A stretch of DNA of 64,000 nt from positions 186,001 to 250,000 of the forward strand of contig NZ_CABPSF010000003.1 of assembly GCF_902459685.1 (NCBI RefSeq), given 5' to 3'. This stretch comes from Pandoraea iniqua. Its GTDB lineage: Bacteria; Pseudomonadota; Gammaproteobacteria; Burkholderiales; Burkholderiaceae. Positions 56,552 through 64,000 of this stretch are shown one piece after another. Each line of letters opens with the position of its first letter. The first letter of the stretch is position 1. Below the pieces are notes generated by a model that was not told the origin of the DNA, made no database searches, and worked only from the letters and a program-made list of their open reading frames with translations. The translations under genes and the position numbers were made by a program.

Positions 56552-57534
56552 AGGGTCCCCTTGGTCTTCAGGTCGGCAGGCAGGAAGCGGGTGTCGATGA
56601 GTTTCGACCAATCGACGTTGTCCTTGATTTCGCCGACGAGCTTCAGGCCGTCGACCATGCGGTCCAGCTCGGCGCGATTAAACTCGCCCGTGCTCCACAT
56701 CCGCGAGCGCACCATGTTGTCGACGGCTTCTTTCGCGACCGCCGGGGTGAGCTTGAAGCTGGTTTCGAGAATCTTCGCGGCGCCCGCCGGATCGGCATAC
56801 GTCGCATCGACGCCCGCGCGGCGGCCGGCAATAATCGCGCGTAAGGTATCCGGATTCGATTTGGCGAACTCGCGCGTTGTGATACCGACCGACGTGGTCA
56901 TCGGATGCAGCAGATCGCCCGCGCGATACACCACGCGATATTTGTCCTTGCGCACGATCGACAGCGGCTCGATGGCGACGGCACCCGACACGGCGCCCTG
57001 CTCCAGCATCGTCATGCCATTGACGTAGCCGCCCGAGGCCACGCGCGTGACCTTGCTCTGATCGATGCCCTTGTCGCGCAGGGCCATCAGGAAGAGCATT
57101 TCCGATACGCTTTTGGGCGAGGTGATCGCCACCTTCTTGCCGACCAGATCGTCGATCGATTTCACGTCGCTATTGGGCATCGTCACCATCGACGCCTCGG
57201 CCACACTGCGCGTGCCAACGTTGACGATCACGACATCCATGCCCTGACGGGCGGCCGCGAGGGCTGCCGACACGGCGACTTCGCCATATGGCGTCTTGCT
57301 GGCAAGAATGTTGCGTACCGTGGTGCCGCCACCACCCGAGCTGAGGATGCCGGTAATGTCGATGCCGGACTTCTTGAACAATCCCTTGTCCATCGCCACG
57401 GCATACGGCAGCCCGTACAGGCTGTTACCCCACTGCGTCACCGAGATTTCCTCGGCGTTAACCGCGCGCGCCGCGGGCAGCAACATGGCCGCGGCGCCCA
57501 ACGTCAGGCAAGCGCGCTTGAACAGTTTCGTCAT
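56548..57534 (-). CDS. ABC importer periplasmic substrate-binding protein
   Basis: A 328-residue SsuA/NMT1-type binding protein with a signal peptide (LTLGAAAMLLPAARAVNAEE; cleavage near residue 28). First gene of the importer operon. The ligand is unknown; relatives bind sulfonates, nitrate, aromatic acids or thiamine precursors. Its neighbour, the nicotinate block, makes an aromatic acid possible but unproven. ATG at 57534 has GGAG 7 bases upstream; a longer upstream frame lacks signal-peptide character. Confidence 0.9.
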   Translation of the reverse strand: MTKLFKRACLTLGAAAMLLPAARAVNAEEISVTQWGNSLYGLPYAVAMDKGLFKKSGIDITGILSSGGGGTTVRNILASKTPYGEVAVSAALAAARQGMDVVIVNVGTRSVAEASMVTMPNSDVKSIDDLVGKKVAITSPKSVSEMLFLMALRDKGIDQSKVTRVASGGYVNGMTMLEQGAVSGAVAIEPLSIVRKDKYRVVYRAGDLLHPMTTSVGITTREFAKSNPDTLRAIIAGRRAGVDATYADPAGAAKILETSFKLTPAVAKEAVDNMVRSRMWSTGEFNRAELDRMVDGLKLVGEIKDNVDWSKLIDTRFLPADLKTKGTL

Positions 57535-57992
57535 CTTCAGCTCCGGGTCAAACATGCAAAAGGTTCGTCGGACTTTGCGCGCGTCTTGTTCGCGCAAATA
57601 CATTGTAGACACTCAAATAATCATTGCAACGCAATGTTCATGCCATCGCCTAGGGGTTTGCACTCAGATGCGCTGCACAATGATGAAATACCTATAAATC
57701 AAGGCGTTTTCTTGCGTTTTCGGTGTATCGAAATGCACACAACGTCACCGAATGATCGCGTATTTTTTAATCGGAAAATTAATGTGTACGTTATAAATTG
57801 CGATCAACGTCACGCGCCGGTGCATACCGTCCCGCGTTTGGTGCTTCACCACACGGCATGCACCCGGATGAAGCGCGGCGTATTTGCAGTGACATCACCC
57901 GTTTGACGCAGCGCAAATCCCCTGATAACAGTGCTTTAGTCGCCGCGCTTACAGGGTGTACACTTCACCCACTCCAACCTTGGCACCGCCTC
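57535..57992. promoter_or_regulatory. AT-rich divergent intergenic region (importer / MarR)
   Basis: A 458-base gene-free stretch, markedly AT-rich at 57,600-57,800. It holds the importer promoter listed separately. A TACACT at 57959-57964 may be a -10 for the MarR gene, with only a poor -35. Confidence 0.55.
57602..57636 (-). promoter_or_regulatory. importer promoter with operator dyad over the -35
   Basis: On the minus strand TTGCAA (57629-57624) and TACAAT (57607-57602) are 16 bases apart. A perfect dyad CATTGC-AAC-GCAATG (57622-57636) covers the -35, the right place for a repressor such as the adjacent MarR protein. Confidence 0.5.
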
Positions 57993-58439
57993 ATGACGTC
58001 GCGAAAAGACTCTTACGACTTCCACGATCAGATCGGCCACCTGCTTCGGCGCGCCTATCAGCGCCACGTCGCCATCTTTCAGGACGCCATTCCGGACTCG
58101 GACCTGACGGCAGCGCAATTCGTCGCGTTGTGCACGGTCAAGGAAAAGCAATCGTGCTCGCTCAACGACATCGTCAAGACGACGGCGATCGATCAGGCGA
58201 CTATCCGTGGCGTGATCGAGCGGCTGAAGGCGAGAAAACTCATCGAGGTCACGGCCGACCCGAGCGATGGGCGCAAGCTGCTCGTGACTGCCACGGAACA
58301 AGGTTTGGCCCTGATCAATCACACCGTGCCTTTCGCCAAGGAAGTGACCGAGCGGACGTACGGCGCCCTGAACCCGGCCGAGCGCGTTGCGCTGGTATTC
58401 CTCATGCGAAAGATGATGGATGCCGATGCGGCAGAGTGA
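57993..58439 (+). CDS. MarR-family regulator (NicR-like by position)
   Basis: A 148-residue winged-helix regulator with SLNDIVKTTAIDQATIRGVIERLKARK and the wing DPSDGRKLLV typical of MarR. Placed tail-to-tail with the molybdopterin hydroxylase gene (24-base gap) and divergent from the ABC importer. In Pseudomonas the nicotinate genes are repressed by the MarR protein NicR, so this may be its counterpart; alternatively it controls the importer. ATG at 57993 gives the normal family length. Confidence 0.88.
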   Translation: MTSRKDSYDFHDQIGHLLRRAYQRHVAIFQDAIPDSDLTAAQFVALCTVKEKQSCSLNDIVKTTAIDQATIRGVIERLKARKLIEVTADPSDGRKLLVTATEQGLALINHTVPFAKEVTERTYGALNPAERVALVFLMRKMMDADAAE

Positions 58440-58464
58440 GGCGCGCGCACCGGGCGCCCTGTGG

Positions 58465-60753
58465 TTAGGCCGACGTGGCCGCCGGTTGTGGTGAACGCAG
58501 CAACCGCCCGGCCTGCGCCAACGCGGCGCGCACGGTCTCGGGCGTGAAAGGCGGGGCGACGATGCGCACACCGGTGGCGTCGTAGATCGCATTGGCCAGC
58601 GCCGCGGGCCCCGGCACCGACGCCGACTCCCCTGCCCCCATCGGCGGCTCGCCCTGACGCGGCATCAGCACGACATCCAGTGCGGGCAGTTCGGCAAACG
58701 TCAAAATCGGATAGCTCCCCCACTCGCGACTCGCCACCCTTCCATCGACGAATCGAACGCGCTCCTTGAGCGAGCGGCTGAGAACCTGCACGACATTGCC
58801 GTGCAGTTGATGGCGCACCCCGTCGGGATTGACCATCGTGCCGGTGTCTTGCCCGACCGTGACGCGCTCGACCCTCACTTCTCCCGTAACACGATCGACC
58901 AGCACATCGGCAATCCACGCCGACCATGCCGCACCGAAGCCCGGGAAGCGGCTGTGAACGTAGCGCGCATAGGCCACACCGCGCCCGTGAACGTAGCGTT
59001 GGCCGGTATCCCAGCGCGACGGATCTTGTGAGCGTGGCGTCCAGCCGGCCCGTGCGGCGACGGCCGTCACCAACTCGACGGCGCGTGTGTCCTTGAGGTG
59101 ATGCAGCTTGAACTGCAAGGGATCGACGCCGGTGGCGGCGGCCATCTCATCGGCGAACGAATCGTGTGCAAACGAATTGGGGAGTGCCGAGACGCCGCGA
59201 AACCATGACGCGCGCACCAAGGGCGCCATGTCGTCGCAGACAAAGCGGCGGTTCGGGCTTTCGTAGGGCGACACCGCCGTGCGGTCGCCCATCTCGAACA
59301 CGCCACCCGTCGGTGGCACTTGGCCCGTCAACAACGCCGCGAGAATCGGCGCGTCGTTCGACGGGTAGCGTGAAGCGAAGTCGTAGGCCAGCAATTCGCC
59401 GTCGCGCGTCGCCGCACCGCGCACCTTGACCACCTGCCCTGTGCCCTTCGGCTCCCACAGGTGTTCGTCGGCGCGCGACAGTTGCACACGTACGGGAGCC
59501 CCTACCGCACGCGAAAGCAGCAAGGCGTCGCCGCACACATCGTCGGCACAATTGCGTCCGTAGCAGCCCGCCGCCTCCATGCGAACGATGTCGATGTCTG
59601 CCTCGTCACGCGATATCAGCTGCGCCAAGTCGTAACGCAACGACACCGGATTCTGTGTGCCGGACCAGACAGTGATTCGCCCGGCGTCGGCCGCGCGATA
59701 GTCCGCCACCGCACACGAAGGCCCGATGGAACCATGCATCTGGTACGGCCACACATAGGTGCGCTCAAGCACTACCACGTCGTCGCGAGCGAGTGCGGCG
59801 TCGACGTCGCCCTCGTCCAGCAGCGCGCGGCGTTTGGCCGGCGCCGACGCAATGGCTGCCGCAGGGTCATCCATCGACGGCAGGCCGGGCAACGGTTTCC
59901 ATGTCACACGCAGCTCGCGCGCGGCCCGGATGGCTTGCTCCTCGCGCACGGCGACCACGCCGACAAAGTCGCCGATAACGACAACAGCCTTGACGCCCGG
60001 CAGATGCGCGACCGACGACTCGTCGACCGAGCGTAGCGACGTGCCGACGAACTCGCCCGTATCGATGCCGCTGTAAGGTGGCCGCACCACGCGGCCGTGC
60101 AGCATGCCCGGCACGCGCATGTCGTGGACGAACGTCAGTTGCCCGCTCGCCTTGGCGGGCAGATCGACTCGGTGCGACGATTTGCCGACGACGCGGTAGG
60201 TTGCGGGATCTTTGACGGAGGTTTGCAAGTCGAGCGTGAGCGCGATGCGCTCACCCTTGACGAGGTCCGCGAATGAAGCGCTGCACGCGGTGCCGGCATC
60301 GTTTTCGCCGAAGACGCGGCCGCCGTCGCAGCGCAAATTCGTCACCGGAATACCGAAGCGGCGGCTCGCCAGTTCGATCAGTGCGTGGCGCGCCTGCGCG
60401 GCGGCGCAGCGCAGCGGCACCGCGGAGATTTGAATCGTCGCGCTCGCGATGGTCGGGCCCTGATTGGGCGTGGCGTCCGTGTGCCCCAACTGCATCTGAA
60501 CCTGCGCGGCCTCGACGTCGAGTTCCTCGGCCACGATCTGCGCCAACGATGTGCGGATGCCGGTGCCGAGGTCGACGTGACCGTTGAAAGCAAGAATGCG
60601 GCCGTCGTCGAGCACGGCGACAAAGACTTCGGCCACGACGGGCACGAAGGTTGAATGACTGCCGGGCTGGCCCGGCGCGGGCTTGACCGGCACGGCAGGC
60701 TGGCGGATTACCGTCAGGCAGCCGTCGCGCGCCAGCAATTCAGAGCGGTTCAC
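58465..60753 (-). CDS. xanthine-dehydrogenase-family molybdopterin subunit (NicB-like)
   Basis: A 762-residue large subunit of a molybdenum hydroxylase with an HVDLGTGIRTSLAQIVAEEL cofactor segment, the GGVFEMGDR region and the near-C-terminal GEPPMGAGESASVPGP motif with the base-catalyst glutamate. Beside nicFXDE it is best read as the large subunit of nicotinate dehydrogenase, which makes 6-hydroxynicotinate. Pseudomonas NicB is much longer because of C-terminal cytochrome c domains; none is present here, and no small 2Fe-2S subunit (NicA) is next to it, so partners must lie elsewhere. GTG start at 60753 with AGGAATC upstream. Isoquinoline oxidoreductase (IorB) type is the alternative. Confidence 0.85.
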   Translation of the reverse strand: MNRSELLARDGCLTVIRQPAVPVKPAPGQPGSHSTFVPVVAEVFVAVLDDGRILAFNGHVDLGTGIRTSLAQIVAEELDVEAAQVQMQLGHTDATPNQGPTIASATIQISAVPLRCAAAQARHALIELASRRFGIPVTNLRCDGGRVFGENDAGTACSASFADLVKGERIALTLDLQTSVKDPATYRVVGKSSHRVDLPAKASGQLTFVHDMRVPGMLHGRVVRPPYSGIDTGEFVGTSLRSVDESSVAHLPGVKAVVVIGDFVGVVAVREEQAIRAARELRVTWKPLPGLPSMDDPAAAIASAPAKRRALLDEGDVDAALARDDVVVLERTYVWPYQMHGSIGPSCAVADYRAADAGRITVWSGTQNPVSLRYDLAQLISRDEADIDIVRMEAAGCYGRNCADDVCGDALLLSRAVGAPVRVQLSRADEHLWEPKGTGQVVKVRGAATRDGELLAYDFASRYPSNDAPILAALLTGQVPPTGGVFEMGDRTAVSPYESPNRRFVCDDMAPLVRASWFRGVSALPNSFAHDSFADEMAAATGVDPLQFKLHHLKDTRAVELVTAVAARAGWTPRSQDPSRWDTGQRYVHGRGVAYARYVHSRFPGFGAAWSAWIADVLVDRVTGEVRVERVTVGQDTGTMVNPDGVRHQLHGNVVQVLSRSLKERVRFVDGRVASREWGSYPILTFAELPALDVVLMPRQGEPPMGAGESASVPGPAALANAIYDATGVRIVAPPFTPETVRAALAQAGRLLRSPQPAATSA

Positions 60754-60857
60754 GAGCGGAGATTCCTGTGGTTCGGCAGGTGCCCTCGCACCGTGCCAGT
60801 CATCACGCTAGGGGGACAATATTGGCGCGTCAACCGCGCCGTCATTTCGTCGCCCTG

Positions 60858-61511
60858 TCAGCGACTGCCCTGCTTCATTCCCTCAATTTCGTTAATGGCG
60901 TCCGCCAGCGGCATCACTGCCGCATATTTTTGCTGCATGTCGAACAGGTTCGCCTCGTGCGGCGCAATGGCACGGTCGCCCACGCAGTCGGACAACACCA
61001 GCGGCCGAAAGCCATACGACATCGCGTCGACCACGCTCGCCCGCACGCATCCGCTGGTCACCGCCCCGGCCACGAGCAGCGTCTGCACGGCGCGCTGCGA
61101 CAGCCAAGGCGCGAGCTGCGTGCCGAAGAATGCCGACGGCACGACCTTGCGAACGACGAGCTCGCCCGGCATCGGCGTGAGCTCGGGCACGATGGCGCTG
61201 TTCGGGTGATCTTCCGTGAGCGTCGCCATGCCCGGCACCTTGAGCGAGAAAACGTTGTCGTCGCTGCCGTCGTCGGCGTAGACGATGCGGCTATGCGCCA
61301 CCGGCCAGCCGTGCCGGCGCGCCAATGCCAGCGCATCGACCGTTCGCGCAATGGCTTGGGGGATGTTGCCGCCGCCAAAAGTCTTCGGATCGGCAAAGCC
61401 GACCACCAGATCGACAATCAGCAAGCCGATGTTGCCGTGCACGGGCAGCGGCGTGCCGAAACCTTGCCGCTGATAGACGTGGGCTTCGGCGTGTTGCGGG
61501 GTATCACTCAT
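60858..61511 (-). CDS. nicF: maleamate amidohydrolase NicF
   Basis: A 217-residue isochorismatase-family hydrolase with the catalytic nucleophile C155 (TSGCVRAS), an N-terminal Asp (LLIVDLVVGF) and a Lys (RKVVPSAF). It converts maleamate to maleate plus ammonia in nicotinate breakdown. ATG at 61511 is 73 bases after the nicX stop. Assignment rests on the family and on the nicX-nicD-nicE neighbours. Confidence 0.9.
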   Translation of the reverse strand: MSDTPQHAEAHVYQRQGFGTPLPVHGNIGLLIVDLVVGFADPKTFGGGNIPQAIARTVDALALARRHGWPVAHSRIVYADDGSDDNVFSLKVPGMATLTEDHPNSAIVPELTPMPGELVVRKVVPSAFFGTQLAPWLSQRAVQTLLVAGAVTSGCVRASVVDAMSYGFRPLVLSDCVGDRAIAPHEANLFDMQQKYAAVMPLADAINEIEGMKQGSR

Positions 61512-61584
61512 GTCGGTTGTCTCGCGGTGAAATGCTGGCCGGGCCGCAGCCCGGGGTGTTCTGCGCGGCGTGGCGCCGCAAGAT

Positions 61585-62619
61585 TCATTCGTTGACCACC
61601 CGGCCGTCTTTGACCACGACGGCGTCATCGAGCGACACGGTGCAGTTGCGCAGCGGAATGTCGATGTGGCAAGTCGTGGTGCGGCTGCCGCCGCCTTCGT
61701 TGTTCGGACCGAGCGAGAACAGGAAGTTGCCTTCGAAGGCGCGCGCGTCCATGCCGATGGTGGCTTCCCTGTCGTACAGGCCCAGTGTCGACCAGCGCGC
61801 CCGGGGTTGCAGCCCCCAGCCGATGTGCGAAATGGCGTAGCCCTCCGGGTCGCGGAACGTCTCCATGTAGTCGCGCAGCAGCGCGGCATCGACGCCGCCT
61901 TCGATGCGTGTCGCATAACCCTTCTCGACGGTCAGGACGATCGGCTCGGTGACGTAGCGCTTTTGGGGCAGGAGAATGTCGCCGCGATCAATGACGATGG
62001 TGCCGTGCGCGGTGTGATCGTTCGGATACGACAGCGCAAAGCCGCTCGGCCAGTGATCCCATCGCCCCGGTTCATCGACGAAACCGTACTCCGCCGTCGG
62101 GCCGAATTCGCCCATTGGGCAAATGAACGACGTGCCTGCCGGCGACGTCACCCGCATCTCCCGCGCGGCGCTCAGCTTGGCCGCAGCGGCCAGCACGCGG
62201 GTTTTGTCCGCCAGCGTCGGCACCATGCGCGCCAGCACTTCCGGCGGCTCGACCGCGAGCAGGATTTTGGTGCCGCTCTTGAGAATGTCGTGCTGTTCCG
62301 GCGAGAACAGCAGCGTCATCAGGTCGAGCACGAGGTCGCTTTCCTTGAGCGCGGCAATCGCGGCGCGGTTGCCGGTCAGCGGCGTCGTGCCGAGATACGC
62401 CAGCGAATCACGGCTGAATGCCTTGTCGCCATTGACCGGCGGCAGATCGAGCCGGTTGACGATGGCGCCCATCGACTGGGTGGCGATCAATGCGCACTGG
62501 AGGGTTTGCGGATGCGTCGATGCGCTGGTCAGAATCGTGACGGTCTGGCCGCGCTCAAGCTTCGAGAGCGTGAGCACCTCTTTCCACGCTTCGATCAATT
62601 GGTAATCGCTGATGGCCAT
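61585..62619 (-). CDS. nicX: 2,5-dihydroxypyridine 5,6-dioxygenase NicX
   Basis: A 344-residue extradiol-type ring-cleaving dioxygenase opening 2,5-dihydroxypyridine to N-formylmaleamate. The Fe(II) ligands known for the Pseudomonas enzyme occur at exactly the same positions: H265 (SHIGW), H318 and D320 (CHID). ATG at 62619 has AGGAG 7 bases upstream. It sits 26 bases after nicD. Confidence 0.95.
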   Translation of the reverse strand: MAISDYQLIEAWKEVLTLSKLERGQTVTILTSASTHPQTLQCALIATQSMGAIVNRLDLPPVNGDKAFSRDSLAYLGTTPLTGNRAAIAALKESDLVLDLMTLLFSPEQHDILKSGTKILLAVEPPEVLARMVPTLADKTRVLAAAAKLSAAREMRVTSPAGTSFICPMGEFGPTAEYGFVDEPGRWDHWPSGFALSYPNDHTAHGTIVIDRGDILLPQKRYVTEPIVLTVEKGYATRIEGGVDAALLRDYMETFRDPEGYAISHIGWGLQPRARWSTLGLYDREATIGMDARAFEGNFLFSLGPNNEGGGSRTTTCHIDIPLRNCTVSLDDAVVVKDGRVVNE

Positions 62620-62645
62620 GCGTTGGCTCCTGTTTCAGAGTGGCG

Positions 62646-63488
62646 TCAGGCGGTGACGGGGCCGCCCACCTTCGCCCCGAGGAAGTCGCCGAACGCGGCG
62701 TAGAAACCGGCCGCGTTGTCCCACGGAATCATGTGGCCAGCGTTCGGCACGCGCACATGACGCATCGTCGGCGTGGCCTGCTGCAACTCGGCCACATCGT
62801 CGTCGCGCACCACGTCGCCGTTCTGTGCTGTGATCAACAACGACGGCACTTGCAGGCGCGCGGCATCGGCGTGGAAGTCGTCCGTGTGAAAGCCTTCGTA
62901 TGACGCGAGCACCGCGCGCTCGTCGCAGGTATGCAGCCATTCGGCGCGCAGCGTGCGCTCTTCTTCGGTCCACGTGGGGCAGAACGCGCGCATGCCCTCG
63001 GCATCCGTGCCGGCGCGGGCGAGTGCCATCGAGTCGACGTACCACGGCAGCTTGCCGGGGTACTCGCGACGGCCCGGGCCGGACACCGGCGGATCGACCA
63101 GCACCACCGACACCAGCCCACGGGGCTCGCGCATGGCGGCGCGCGCGGCAATGCGAGCGCCCATCGAATGGCCGACGAGGATCGTGCGGTCCAGCTTGAG
63201 TGCGGCCATCAGGGCCGCCACGTCATCGGCTTGCGCATCGAGGCTGTAATCCAGTTCGGGGGATGCACTCGACAGGCCGCGCCCCCGCACGTCGAGCACA
63301 TAGGTGTCGAACTCGCGGCCGAGCACCTCGCCAACGAAGCCCCACGTCACAGCGGGGCTGGTGATGCCGGGAATGAGCACGATGGCCGGTCGCGCCGCAC
63401 GTGCGCCGTGCGCGCCGCCGTAGCGCAGGTAATGCTGGCGAATGCCATTGGCAGCGACATTCGCGCCGTACTGAAAGGTCGAGGGCAT
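62646..63488 (-). CDS. nicD: N-formylmaleamate deformylase NicD
   Basis: A 280-residue alpha/beta hydrolase with nucleophile S108 in GHSMG, LIPGITSP near the oxyanion hole and the catalytic His in NAGHMIPW. It removes the formyl group from N-formylmaleamate. ATG at 63488 has GGAG 9 bases upstream; a longer frame upstream is not used. It lies between nicE and nicX. Confidence 0.93.
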   Translation of the reverse strand: MPSTFQYGANVAANGIRQHYLRYGGAHGARAARPAIVLIPGITSPAVTWGFVGEVLGREFDTYVLDVRGRGLSSASPELDYSLDAQADDVAALMAALKLDRTILVGHSMGARIAARAAMREPRGLVSVVLVDPPVSGPGRREYPGKLPWYVDSMALARAGTDAEGMRAFCPTWTEEERTLRAEWLHTCDERAVLASYEGFHTDDFHADAARLQVPSLLITAQNGDVVRDDDVAELQQATPTMRHVRVPNAGHMIPWDNAAGFYAAFGDFLGAKVGGPVTA

Positions 63489-63537
63489 GAAGCAGACTCC
63501 GGAATAGTCGGGACGTCGAACAGGAAAGGCCGGCGCC

Positions 63538-64000
63538 TCAGTACGCACCGGACAGCAGCGCACCCGCGCCCGGCACGATCGGCTCCAGATCGAGCTCGCG
63601 CAGCATCGCGTAGGTCGTAGCGATGGCCGCGGTAATCACCGGCTTGCCGGTCATGGCCTCAACTTGCGCAACGGCTGGCAGCGAGGGCATCTGCACGCAT
63701 GCCGACAGAACGATCGCGTCGGCGTCTTGGTAAGGCAGTGTCTTGACGATGTCCGGCAGACGGCTCGGATCGTGGCGGCCGACATCGAGGTTGTCCGGAA
63801 TTTCCAGTGCACGGTAGGCGATCACGTCGAAGCCCTCGTTGCGGATGTAGTCGACCACGAGCTCGGTGAGCGGCACCATGTACGGCGCGACCACCACGAT
63901 GCGTTTGGCGCCGATCACGCGCAACGCATCGACCAGCGCCCCTGCGCTGGTGAGCACCGGCGCCGCACCGCCATTGGCAATGGTCTGCTCGGTCAGCCGC
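63538..64000 (-). CDS. nicE: maleate isomerase NicE (5' end beyond window)
   Basis: The C-terminal 153 residues of an Asp/Glu racemase-fold maleate cis-trans isomerase, which yields fumarate. LTSAGALVDAL, RIVVVAPY and the second catalytic Cys in SACVQMPSL are visible; the first Cys lies beyond the window edge. It is the first gene visible of the nicE-nicD-nicX-nicF run. Confidence 0.9.
   Translation of the reverse strand, partial: RLTEQTIANGGAAPVLTSAGALVDALRVIGAKRIVVVAPYMVPLTELVVDYIRNEGFDVIAYRALEIPDNLDVGRHDPSRLPDIVKTLPYQDADAIVLSACVQMPSLPAVAQVEAMTGKPVITAAIATTYAMLRELDLEPIVPGAGALLSGAY

Overview
The window looks like the chromosome of a betaproteobacterium of the Burkholderiaceae, most likely Pandoraea: GC-rich, with Burkholderia/Pandoraea-style gene neighbourhoods. 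No phage, IS element, CRISPR array, tRNA or rRNA was seen. The genus is an inference from gene content only.

Region 1 (about 1-43,000) is an iron-scavenging locus. A Fur-controlled minus-strand operon starts near 38,000 with an MbtH-like protein and runs through a type II thioesterase, a diiron-like/cupin fusion protein and a YqcI/YcgG-family heme-type protein. It continues into a 9,426-residue peptide synthetase and a second 1,093-residue synthetase. A TonB-dependent receptor follows under its own Fur-type promoter. The diiron-cupin plus YqcI pair is the signature of graminine (C-diazeniumdiolate amino acid) biosynthesis as in gramibactin. The assembly line is FAAL-T / C-A(Thr)-T / C-T (no A domain) / C-A-T-E / C-A-T-E / C-A(Thr)-T / C-A-T / C-A-T / C-TauD, then a dead C-like domain-A(Asp)-T on the second protein. 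The likely product is an acylated peptide siderophore with two graminines and a beta-hydroxyaspartate. It may be the Pandoraea siderophore reported as pandorabactin, which I cannot verify here. Divergent from the operon, again behind a Fur-type box, lies a MacA-MacB-OprM-type tripartite exporter.

Region 2 (about 42,900-53,800) is accessory metabolism. A small minus-strand block holds an XRE/cupin regulator, a DAO-type FAD oxidoreductase and a stand-alone cupin. Next to it is a two-component flavin-dependent monooxygenase (LLM-class oxygenase plus flavin reductase) with a LysR regulator and an MHS-type transporter. An APC-family permease and a second TonB-dependent receptor complete the region.

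Region 3 (about 54,000-64,000) holds a complete SsuABC/TauABC-type ABC importer operon and a MarR regulator. These are followed by a nicotinate catabolic block: a molybdopterin hydroxylase large subunit, then nicF, nicX, nicD and the start of nicE, which runs off the window. NicX keeps H265, H318 and D320, the known iron ligands of the family, and the gene order matches the lower pathway from 2,5-dihydroxypyridine to fumarate.
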